Source of the DNA: Bacilli bacterium
GTDB lineage: Bacteria; Bacillota_I; Bacilli_A; RFN20; UBA1709
DNA: 7,191 nt
Reading direction: 5' to 3'
Assembly (NCBI GenBank): GCA_028694305.1
Contig: JAQUTO010000043.1
Span: 1-7,191 of the forward strand
Positions 1-6,502 of the stretch are shown here, one piece after another (positions within the stretch are counted from its first letter, which is position 1; the number at the start of each line of letters is the position of its first letter). Under the pieces are notes generated by a model, which was not told the DNA's origin, did no database searches, and saw only the letters and a list, made by a program, of their open reading frames with translations. The translations under genes were made by a program, and so were the position numbers.

Positions 1-1638
1 CTAGACTTAGATAGACGTCAACAAGGCGTGTTTGTTTTGGTTTTAAAGGGAGATTATGACAAATGTGTCTATAATTACCTTGTTCATGTAAACGGCGCTG
101 TAAACGAAATAATTGACCCTTATGGAGCGGGATTAACTCCAAATTCAACAGGATCCATCATTTTAGACCCGAAAAAGTTTAAAAAACCAGCCAGTTATAC
201 TTTAAAGCCTTTATCAATAGCAGATTATTTGATTTATGAGATGTCAGTCTATGATTTTTCTAATAATCGCTTCTTTAAGAATAAAGGGAAATACCTGGCT
301 TTCCAGGAAGTAACGAATAATGATTACAAAGATAGTATTGGGCTTGGTTACATCAAGAGTCTAGGGGTTAGTCATATTCAATTACAACCAATTCTGGACT
401 TTGCTACTAAAGACGACTATAACCCGCATGGACTATACAACTGGGGTTATGACCCGGTATCGTTCTTTGCAATGGAAGGTAGTTATGTATCTGACTTGAA
501 AGATCCTTACTTGAGAGTGAGTGAGGCTCAAGGAATGGTGGATGCTATCCATGCACAAGGCATGAGAGTGATATTGGATGTAGTTTATAACCATGTTTAC
601 AAGCACGAGAGTAGTTGTCTAGAATTAGCCGTGCCTTATTACTATTTTGGCTATAAGAATAAGGCCATTACCAATGGTAGTTTATGTGGAAATGATCTAG
701 ATTCATCTAGAAAAATGGTTTGTAAGCTAATAATTGACAGTGTAGTTGATTTAATCAAAAAATACGCAATTAATGGTCTTAGAATAGATTTAATGGGGTT
801 ATCTAGTAAATATCTAGTAGATAACTTGGAGATAGAAAGTAGAAAATTAGACAAAGATTTTGTTATTTATGGCGAAGGCTGGAATATGGAAGGCTGTCTA
901 GGTGTCAGTGAATGTGCCAATCTCAGTAATGCAAAAGAATTACCAGACATTGCTTTCTTCAATGACTACTTTAGAGATAACGTTATGGGCCATTCTTGGT
1001 CTAGTGCATCTCAATTCGGTTATGCATTAGGGGATGTCTCAAAATGCATATATGCCATGGATGTTTTGCACGGCCATCATTCTAGTGATTTCATTGGTCC
1101 TATCCAGAGTGTTAACTATCTAGAATGCCATGATGGCCTATCCTATGCTGATAAAATAGTGAAAGAATGTGGCTTCTTGGATCAAGGAAGAGCCATATTA
1201 GGACTAGCAATGCTAGTTTTAGCTCAAGGAATCCCATTTATTCATATGGGTGAAGAGTTCTTAAAGAGTAAAAAGATGATTGATAACTCTTACTTGAACC
1301 TGGAAAGCGAAAATGACTATGACTGGAATGAGATTTCTCGGAAAAAAACCTTCATTCATATGTTTAAACAATTAATTAAGTTTAGACAAGAACATCCAGA
1401 ACTCTTCTTTTTAAAAGAAGAAGATGTAGTTGAAAACGTTAAAATAAGCGAATTTTATCGTTCAATTGTTTATGATGTTGGTAATTATACCTTTATCTTC
1501 AATGGCAATGACCATGAACTAGTTTATCCAGATATTAATGACCCAAATATTGTTTTAGGGAATAGGATGAATATTACAAGAGAAGGAAAGCTTCAATTGG
1601 ATGCTGCAGCTTTCGTAATTTTATTGAATGATAAATAA
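1..1638 (+). CDS. pulA: Type I pullulanase (glycogen/limit-dextrin debranching enzyme), 5'-partial
   Basis: This GH13 enzyme hydrolyses alpha-1,6 branch points of glycogen limit dextrins and pullulan. The reading frame is open from base 1, and the first nine codons continue a CBM48-like fold (GVFVLVLKGDY, then YNYLVHVNG), so the true start is upstream and the GTG at 28 is only an internal valine. Counting codons from base 1 (545 in all), the type I pullulanase signature YNWGYDP is at 146-152. The four GH13 regions follow: DVVYNH at 193-198, LRIDLMG with the nucleophile Asp263, YGEGW with the acid/base Glu292, and CHDG with Asp378. A C-terminal beta domain follows. At least nine cysteines and the operon partners suggest a cytoplasmic enzyme, although the N-terminus is missing and a signal peptide cannot be excluded. 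It probably pairs with GlgP, doing the debranching job that GlgX does in enterobacteria. Oddities: HDG replaces the usual pullulanase HDN, and MSVYDF replaces HVRDF near codons 81-86. The family assignment is secure. Confidence 0.95.
   Translation, partial: LDLDRRQQGVFVLVLKGDYDKCVYNYLVHVNGAVNEIIDPYGAGLTPNSTGSIILDPKKFKKPASYTLKPLSIADYLIYEMSVYDFSNNRFFKNKGKYLAFQEVTNNDYKDSIGLGYIKSLGVSHIQLQPILDFATKDDYNPHGLYNWGYDPVSFFAMEGSYVSDLKDPYLRVSEAQGMVDAIHAQGMRVILDVVYNHVYKHESSCLELAVPYYYFGYKNKAITNGSLCGNDLDSSRKMVCKLIIDSVVDLIKKYAINGLRIDLMGLSSKYLVDNLEIESRKLDKDFVIYGEGWNMEGCLGVSECANLSNAKELPDIAFFNDYFRDNVMGHSWSSASQFGYALGDVSKCIYAMDVLHGHHSSDFIGPIQSVNYLECHDGLSYADKIVKECGFLDQGRAILGLAMLVLAQGIPFIHMGEEFLKSKKMIDNSYLNLESENDYDWNEISRKKTFIHMFKQLIKFRQEHPELFFLKEEDVVENVKISEFYRSIVYDVGNYTFIFNGNDHELVYPDINDPNIVLGNRMNITREGKLQLDAAAFVILLNDK
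1431..1444 (+). promoter_or_regulatory. Candidate CcpA catabolite-response element (cre) inside pulA
   Basis: TGAAAACGTTAAAA matches the Bacillus-type cre consensus TGWAARCGYTWNCW at 13 of 14 positions; only the C near the 3' end differs. It lies inside the 3' part of pulA, about 230 bp before glgB, where bound CcpA could act as a transcriptional roadblock. A chance match in A/T-rich coding DNA is possible, and nothing in the window shows that the host has CcpA. Confidence 0.25.
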
Positions 1639-1655
1639 TATTTTGATATTATTTA
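1632..1655. repeat. A/T-only inverted repeat at the pulA stop codon
   Basis: Two perfect 10-base arms, TAAATAATAT (1632-1641) and ATATTATTTA (1646-1655), flank a TTTG loop, and the pulA stop codon TAA (1636-1638) sits in the left arm. The stem has no G:C pair and no following T-run, so it is a poor intrinsic terminator. It could be a weak RNA hairpin for processing or stability between pulA and glgB, or simply a result of A/T richness. Confidence 0.4.
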
Positions 1656-1663
1656 CATATTGA

Positions 1664-1671
1664 GAGGTGAT
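1664..1671 (+). promoter_or_regulatory. glgB ribosome binding site (decides the start)
   Basis: GAGGTGAT is an eight-base uninterrupted match to the Shine-Dalgarno consensus AGGAGGTGAT. The GAGG core ends 8 bases before GTG 1676. It overlaps the other in-frame GTG at 1667, which therefore cannot be served by it, so GTG 1676 is the likely start. Confidence 0.8.
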
Positions 1672-1675
1672 AGGA

Positions 1676-3505
1676 GTGGAGAACATTGAAGAATTCCTAA
1701 ATGGCAATAGTTTCGACTCTTATCATTATTTTGGGGCCCATTATACTGGAAATGGCTATTTGTTTCGGGTATACGCACCTCATGCTAAAAGAGTAGAATT
1801 AATCGGTGACTTTAATAATTGGGATGGGCATGACTTTGTCATGAATAAAGTTGAATGGCAAGGTGTTTTTGAGCTATTCATTCCAAATATTCCTGAATAT
1901 ACAATGTATAAATATCGGATTGTGACCAAAAACAATCAAATTATTGATAAGGGTGACCCTTATGGCTTTTATAGTGAACTTAGACCGGGTGGATCATCTA
2001 AAACCTTTAATTTAGAGGGATATGAATGGCAAGATGGAAATTATTTAGAGAATCGGACTTTTAAAGGAAAGAGTTTAAATCTTCCTGTTAATATCTATGA
2101 GATGCATTTGAATGGCTGGAAACAAAAGAAAGATGGCTCTTCATATTCATATGAAGAAATGATACCAGAACTTGTTCCTTACCTTAAAAAACACCATTTT
2201 ACTCACGTTGAATTCTTACCTTTAATGGAACATCCAATGGATAAATCTTGGGGCTATCAAGTTACCGGTTTCTATTCAATTACTTCGCGGTATGGTGAAC
2301 CCAAACAACTAATGAAATTAATTGATGCTTTGCATCAAGCCGGAATTGGCGTTATTTTTGATTTTGTGGGAGTTCATTTAGTTAAGGATGAATTCGGTCT
2401 TACTCGCTTTGATGGTACATATTTATATGAGTATAGCGAAGCAAGTAGACGAGATAACGAGTGGGGAACCTCTAATTTTGATTATAATAAAGGCCAAACT
2501 AAGAGCTTTTTAATCTCTTGTATCAATTTCTATTGTGATTATTACCATGTTGATGGCATTAGAATGGATGCTGTTAGCAACATCATTTATTACCGTGGAA
2601 ATAAGAATAAGGGCGTAAATGAGGGTGGAATTGCTTTCCTAAAGGACTTAAACATAGCTTTACACAAACTACATCCAAATGTGATGATGATTGCTGAAGA
2701 TTCTAGCGATTATCAAGGCGTAACTAAGCCAGTTTATACTGGTGGATTAGGTTTTGATTATAAATGGGACTTAGGTTGGATGCATGATACCTTAGAATAT
2801 TATGCAAAAGATCCAATCTACCGTAAGTATGAATGCAACCACTTTGCTTTTTCAATGTATTATTTCTATTCAGAAAACTTTCTTTTACCATTATCCCACG
2901 ACGAAGTCGTGCATGGTAAAGGTGAGATAGTTGATAAGATGTGGGGCAGTTATGAAGACAAGTTCCATCAATTAAGAAATCTATATGTTTATATGTTCAC
3001 TCATCCGGGCAAGAAATTGAACTTTATGGGTAATGAAATTGCGCATTTCAGAGAGTTTGATGAAACAAAACCAGTTGATTGGTTCTTACTCGATTATCCA
3101 ATGCATCAACAATTTGCCAACTTCTTTGATGATTTAACTAAAATATATCTAGATAATCCAGTCTTATATGAGCACGATTATGAACCATTAGGATTTCATT
3201 ATCCAATGGCTAATAATGGTGAGCAATGTATTTTCTATTATTATCGAGAAGATGGTAAAGATGCGATATTAACCATTCTCAATATGACTATGAATAGTTA
3301 TGATAGTTATGATATTGGAGTGCCTTACCCAGGCAAATATCAAGAAATCCTCAATAGTGAACAACAAAAATATGGTGGTAGCGGTGGCGAAAATGGCACG
3401 AAAGTCCTAGTCACTAAGCCAGGCAAGATTCATGATTGTAGCAATAAAATTACACTTAAAATAGTGGGTTATAGTGCCCAAATCATTAAATATCTAGGAA
3501 AGTAG
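1676..3505 (+). CDS. glgB: 1,4-alpha-glucan branching enzyme GlgB
   Basis: GlgB (GH13) cuts an alpha-1,4 chain and re-attaches it through an alpha-1,6 bond, creating the branches of glycogen in the cytoplasm. The GTG at 1676 gives 609 residues starting (M)ENIEEFLNG, with a strong ribosome site. This is slightly short for the family because the extra N1 domain of enterobacterial GlgB is absent. The CBM48 domain spans about residues 15-110 (YFGAH, IGDFNNWDG). Catalytic motifs are region I IFDFVGVH (Asp229, His234), region II DGIRMDAV (nucleophile Asp298), region III MIAEDSS (acid/base Glu341) and region IV LPLSHDEVVHGKG (His408-Asp409). Also present are GGLGFDYKWDLGWMHDTLEYY-like and FMGNEI segments and a C-terminal YGGSG loop near 566. 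The GNKNKGVNEG stretch after region II resembles a clostridial GlgB subfamily as I recall it. Region I carries G and L where P and F are usual. Its stop overlaps the glgP ribosome site, so the two are probably co-translated. Confidence 0.96.
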   Translation: MENIEEFLNGNSFDSYHYFGAHYTGNGYLFRVYAPHAKRVELIGDFNNWDGHDFVMNKVEWQGVFELFIPNIPEYTMYKYRIVTKNNQIIDKGDPYGFYSELRPGGSSKTFNLEGYEWQDGNYLENRTFKGKSLNLPVNIYEMHLNGWKQKKDGSSYSYEEMIPELVPYLKKHHFTHVEFLPLMEHPMDKSWGYQVTGFYSITSRYGEPKQLMKLIDALHQAGIGVIFDFVGVHLVKDEFGLTRFDGTYLYEYSEASRRDNEWGTSNFDYNKGQTKSFLISCINFYCDYYHVDGIRMDAVSNIIYYRGNKNKGVNEGGIAFLKDLNIALHKLHPNVMMIAEDSSDYQGVTKPVYTGGLGFDYKWDLGWMHDTLEYYAKDPIYRKYECNHFAFSMYYFYSENFLLPLSHDEVVHGKGEIVDKMWGSYEDKFHQLRNLYVYMFTHPGKKLNFMGNEIAHFREFDETKPVDWFLLDYPMHQQFANFFDDLTKIYLDNPVLYEHDYEPLGFHYPMANNGEQCIFYYYREDGKDAILTILNMTMNSYDSYDIGVPYPGKYQEILNSEQQKYGGSGGENGTKVLVTKPGKIHDCSNKITLKIVGYSAQIIKYLGK

Positions 3506-3513
3506 GAACAAAC

Positions 3514-5919
3514 ATGTTTGAAAATAAAGAGAAATTTTGCCAAGAGTTTCAAGATGAAGTCTTAAAAACTTATGGTCGGAGTATCGATGAAGCCCATTTG
3601 GATGAAATCTATGAAGTTTTAGGTAAAATGGTGCGTGAGTATGCTTCGGTGAACTGGAAGAAAGCCAAAGATGAAAGCAATAAGTTGGGTAAACGCCAAC
3701 TTATCTACTTTTCTATGGAGTTTTTATTAGGTAGAATGCTGAAGAATAACCTGGAGAACTTAGGTATTTATGATTTAGTGGTGGCTGGGTTCAAAGATAT
3801 GAATATTGATTTTAAAGCAGTTACTGACTTAGAAACTGATGCCGGACTCGGCAATGGGGGCTTAGGTCGACTTGCTGCTTGTTATATGGATAGTTTAGCT
3901 TCATTAGGTTATCTTGGTAATGGAAACTGTATTCGTTATGAATATGGCTTCTTTAAACAAAAGATTGATGAAAATGGTTGCCAAGTCGAGATTCCAGATC
4001 AATGGTTAAAGCTTGGGAATGCCTGGGAAGTTAGAAAACCTTATCGCACAATTGATGTGGCTTTTTATGGAAGAGTAGAGACGGAATGGAAAGATGGCCG
4101 TAACTATTATCATTTAGTTGATGCTGAGCATATTAATGCTGTTCCTTATGATGTGCCGATGATTGGTTATCATAATGGTCAAGTTAATACATTAAGACTT
4201 TGGTCAGCTGAACCATCCAGTCAACAAGTACCTCCAGATCAAGATTTTTATGATTATTTATCAAGTGTGAGACGTCTTTGCCATGGTTTATATCCAGATG
4301 ATTCAACTGAAAGTGGCAAAATACTTCGTCTTAAACAACAATATTTCTTTGTTTCAGCTGGAATTCAATCCACTATTCAACTCTATATGAAGATGGGGCA
4401 TAAGAACTTAGATGACTTTGCTAAGCATACCGTCTTCCAACTCAATGATACTCATCCAGTTTTGGGTATTCCTGAAATGATGAGAATCTTACTTGATGAA
4501 TATGGTTATGAATGGGATGCTGCTTGGAAAATTGTTGAAAATACTTTTGCTTATACCAATCATACTGTTATGCAAGAAGCTTTAGAAAAGTGGCCAGTTC
4601 ACTACATTGAACAGTTATTGCCACGTATTTATACCATTATTCAAGAGATAAATCGCCGCTTTACTAACTATGTTCGAGAGAAATTTGAAGATGAGTCTTT
4701 AGTGAGTGCGACAAGTATCATTCGCGATGACTTGGTCCATATGACTCATTTAGCCATTGTGGGTAGTTTTTCGATTAATGGTGTAGCAAAATTACATAGT
4801 GAAATCTTAAAAACCGAGGTTTTAGCTCCATTTTACAAGGTTTTCCCTGAGAAATTCAGAAATGTCACTAATGGCGTAACCCAACGGCGTTTCTTAGCTT
4901 ATGCTAATCCAGAGTTAAAACAACTCTTAGATAAAACCATTGGTCCAAGTTGGTTAGAAACTCCAAGTGACTTAGCCAAGTTACTTGAACATGTTGATGA
5001 TCAATATGTCCAACAAGAATTTTTAAAGGTTAAACAAACTAGAAAGCAAATTCTTGCTGATTATATCTTGGAACATAATGGGATTAAAGTTGATGTTAAT
5101 TCCATCTTTGATGTTCAAGTTAAGAGATTACATGCTTATAAACGTCAACTATTGAATGTTTTGCATATAATCGCTCTATACCAATATATGTTGGAGCATA
5201 AAGATTATAAGATTGTGCCTCGGACTTTTATCTTTGGGGCTAAAGCCGCTCCTTCTTATGAATTTGCTAAGAAAGTTATTGAATTGATTAACTGTGTGGC
5301 TAAAGTCATCAATAATGATTCAAGAATCAATAACCAATTAAAGGTTGTCTTTATTGAGAATTATGATGTTTCCAAGGCTGAAATAATTGTTCCGGCTTGT
5401 GATGTCAGTGTTCAAATCTCAACTGCTGGTAAAGAAGCCAGTGGAACAGGCAATATGAAATGTATGATGAATGGTTCCTTAACTTTTGGAACTTATGATG
5501 GGGCAAATGTTGAAATATCAGAACTAGTGGGTCCAGATAATTGCTTAATTTTTGGACTTAGAGAAGCAAAAATTCGTAATTTACGCCGGAGTGGAACTTA
5601 TTCTGCTACTAATATCTATCTCAAAGATCCAATCATTAAAAAAGCCATTGATGCTTTGGTGGATGGAACTTTTGATGAAGATGAGAAACGTTTCATCTCT
5701 TTATACAATGAGATTTTACTCAAGAACGATGAATATTTCATTTTAGCTGATTTTGAGGCTTATGCTAGGGCGTTTATGCAGATTGATAGCAAATACCTGG
5801 ATAAGTCTTATTGGGCCAAGATGTGCCTTGTAAACATTGCAAAATCAGGTTACTTCAGTAGTGATCGCGCTGTTCAAGACTATGTTGATACCATTTGGCA
5901 TTTGGAGAAGGTGAAATAA
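3514..5919 (+). CDS. glgP: Glycogen (alpha-1,4-glucan) phosphorylase
   Basis: This GT35 enzyme uses phosphate to release glucose-1-phosphate from the non-reducing ends of glycogen or maltodextrin in the cytoplasm, and stops a few residues short of a branch. Its 801 residues are normal for a bacterial phosphorylase without the animal regulatory extension. Motifs in order are FSMEFLLGR (66-74), GLGNGGLGRLAACYMDSLAS (111-130), PDQWLKLGNAWEV (161-173), LNDTHP (310-315), YTNHTVMQEALEKWP (347-361), FRNVTNGVTQRRFL (448-461) and QVKRLHAYKRQLLN (535-548, phosphate/cofactor-site Lys and Arg). The PLP site EASGTGNMK (641-649) matches the phosphorylase signature, with Lys649 as the Schiff-base lysine. 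ATG 3514 lies 8 bases after the glgB stop, with AGGA at 3504-3507 overlapping that stop. The product pairs with the pullulanase for full glycogen breakdown. Substrate preference, glycogen versus maltodextrin, cannot be read from the sequence. Confidence 0.97.
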   Translation: MFENKEKFCQEFQDEVLKTYGRSIDEAHLDEIYEVLGKMVREYASVNWKKAKDESNKLGKRQLIYFSMEFLLGRMLKNNLENLGIYDLVVAGFKDMNIDFKAVTDLETDAGLGNGGLGRLAACYMDSLASLGYLGNGNCIRYEYGFFKQKIDENGCQVEIPDQWLKLGNAWEVRKPYRTIDVAFYGRVETEWKDGRNYYHLVDAEHINAVPYDVPMIGYHNGQVNTLRLWSAEPSSQQVPPDQDFYDYLSSVRRLCHGLYPDDSTESGKILRLKQQYFFVSAGIQSTIQLYMKMGHKNLDDFAKHTVFQLNDTHPVLGIPEMMRILLDEYGYEWDAAWKIVENTFAYTNHTVMQEALEKWPVHYIEQLLPRIYTIIQEINRRFTNYVREKFEDESLVSATSIIRDDLVHMTHLAIVGSFSINGVAKLHSEILKTEVLAPFYKVFPEKFRNVTNGVTQRRFLAYANPELKQLLDKTIGPSWLETPSDLAKLLEHVDDQYVQQEFLKVKQTRKQILADYILEHNGIKVDVNSIFDVQVKRLHAYKRQLLNVLHIIALYQYMLEHKDYKIVPRTFIFGAKAAPSYEFAKKVIELINCVAKVINNDSRINNQLKVVFIENYDVSKAEIIVPACDVSVQISTAGKEASGTGNMKCMMNGSLTFGTYDGANVEISELVGPDNCLIFGLREAKIRNLRRSGTYSATNIYLKDPIIKKAIDALVDGTFDEDEKRFISLYNEILLKNDEYFILADFEAYARAFMQIDSKYLDKSYWAKMCLVNIAKSGYFSSDRAVQDYVDTIWHLEKVK
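5904..5914 (+). promoter_or_regulatory. dut ribosome binding site inside the glgP 3' end
   Basis: GGAGAAGGTGA contains AGGTGA, a six-base match to the Shine-Dalgarno consensus. The GG of that match ends 7 bases before ATG 5919. The site lies inside the last glgP codons. It favours ATG 5919 over an upstream in-frame TTG at 5895, which lies before the site. Confidence 0.75.
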
Positions 5920-6419
5920 TGAAATACGATTTAAGTAGTTTCTTTGTAGAACAAGAGAAACTAGATGAAAGCATCAATAAAAAGCATGCAGTAACTTATG
6001 AAGACACAATTAAAGAAAGAATCTTAGCCTTTCTTGTTGAACTAGGGGAGTTATGTAACGAAACCCGTTGTTTTAAGTATTGGTCACTCAAAGGCCCTTC
6101 ACCTAAGCCGGTGGTTTTAGAAGAATATATTGATGGCTTACATTTCATTATGTCCATCGGTATTTATGCTAAATTTGCTAATACTGATGCCATTAATGTT
6201 TTCGATTTTGATGAGAAACTGAAATTAACTGACTGTTTATTAGATGTTTATAATTTAGCAACAGATTTAATTGCTGATGTTAATCGGGCCAATTATTACG
6301 AAGTTTTAACTCATTTTTTAGGTTTAAGTGTGCGCCTTGGCTTTAATTATGAAGATTTAAAAGCAGGATATGAGAAGAAATTAGCGATTAATTATCAAAG
6401 ACAAGATAATAATTACTAA
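5919..6419 (+). CDS. dut: Dimeric (all-alpha) dUTP diphosphatase
   Basis: This is a 166-residue protein of the all-alpha dimeric dUTPase family (MazG-like NTP pyrophosphatase fold), which hydrolyses dUTP to dUMP and pyrophosphate, keeping uracil out of DNA and supplying thymidylate synthesis. The diagnostic core is ELGEL-NETRCFKYWS (41-56), whose ExxE is Glu41/Glu44, followed by LEEYIDGLHF (67-76), whose ExxD is Glu69/Asp72; these acidic residues bind the Mg2+ ions in this family. The tail AINYQRQDNNY (156-166) resembles the conserved C-terminal NHxRQxxGY-like segment. It is unrelated to the trimeric beta-barrel dUTPases. Its ATG shares one base with the glgP stop (TAATG), which implies translational coupling, and it ends just before the operon terminator. 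Nothing about the protein suggests a glycogen role. Another house-cleaning NTP substrate (dCTP/dUTP) is possible, but dUTP is the best call. Confidence 0.9.
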   Translation: MKYDLSSFFVEQEKLDESINKKHAVTYEDTIKERILAFLVELGELCNETRCFKYWSLKGPSPKPVVLEEYIDGLHFIMSIGIYAKFANTDAINVFDFDEKLKLTDCLLDVYNLATDLIADVNRANYYEVLTHFLGLSVRLGFNYEDLKAGYEKKLAINYQRQDNNY

Positions 6420-6424
6420 AAAAC

Positions 6425-6438
6425 AGAAAGCGCTTTTA
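6425..6438 (+). promoter_or_regulatory. Weak candidate cre site upstream of the glnA promoter
   Basis: AGAAAGCGCTTTTA fits the consensus TGWAARCGYTWNCW at 12 of 14 positions around the perfect palindrome AAAGCGCTTT (6427-6436). It lies just upstream of the glnA -35 element. The same bases form the left arm of the terminator, which explains the symmetry equally well, and 12/14 matches also occur by chance elsewhere in the window (for example 3688-3701). Confidence 0.15.
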
Positions 6439-6457
6439 TCTATACAAAGCACTTTTT
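6425..6457 (+). terminator. Intrinsic terminator of the pulA-glgB-glgP-dut operon
   Basis: The arms 6425-6436 (AGAAAGCGCTTT) and 6446-6457 (AAAGCACTTTTT) form a 12-position stem with one G.U pair and one C/A mismatch around a 9-base loop, and the TTTTT run closes the right arm. It starts 5 bases after the dut stop. Read on the opposite strand, the hairpin is followed by GTTTTTT, so it may stop transcription in both directions. The G:C content is low, so efficiency is uncertain. Confidence 0.65.
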
Positions 6458-6470
6458 GATTGTGTATAAT
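6441..6470 (+). promoter_or_regulatory. Sigma-A-type promoter for glnA
   Basis: A perfect -10 box TATAAT is at 6465-6470. A -35-like TATACA at 6441-6446 matches TTGACA at four of six positions, with an 18-base spacer. The start of transcription would fall near 6477, leaving a leader of about 25 bases. The -35 box lies in the loop and right arm of the upstream terminator hairpin. Confidence 0.65.
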
Positions 6471-6486
6471 TTATTCCGTGTTTTAT

Positions 6487-6495
6487 AAAGGGGGC
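6487..6495 (+). promoter_or_regulatory. glnA ribosome binding site
   Basis: AAAGGGGGC is a G-rich Shine-Dalgarno sequence. The G-run ends 8 bases before ATG 6503, which supports this start and suggests efficient translation. Confidence 0.75.
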
Positions 6496-6502
6496 AAATA
6501 AC

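Noticed and set aside
28..30. GTG as the start of the pullulanase
   Set aside because: Upstream codons stay open to base 1 and continue the CBM48 fold, and no ribosome site precedes this GTG. The gene enters the window already in progress.
651..854. 67-codon frame on the minus strand
   Set aside because: It lies antisense inside pulA, across the catalytic nucleophile motif, with no recognisable protein features. It is a shadow of pulA.
1643..1676. TTGATA as the -35 of a separate glgB promoter
   Set aside because: At normal spacing the -10 would fall in the ribosome binding site and leave no leader. No TATAAT-like box is suitably placed.
5552..5746. 64-codon frame on the plus strand
   Set aside because: It lies in another frame entirely within glgP, whose own frame is intact and conserved there.
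5895..5897. TTG as an alternative dut start
   Set aside because: It lies upstream of the ribosome site GGAGAAGGTGA, and the eight extra residues would merely translate that site. ATG 5919 fits spacing and family start.
6442..6467. ATACA / TGTAT short inverted repeat as a GlnR or other nitrogen operator
   Set aside because: Only five bases per arm with 16 bases between, and it does not match TGTNAN7TNACA. Arms this short are expected by chance in A/T-rich DNA.
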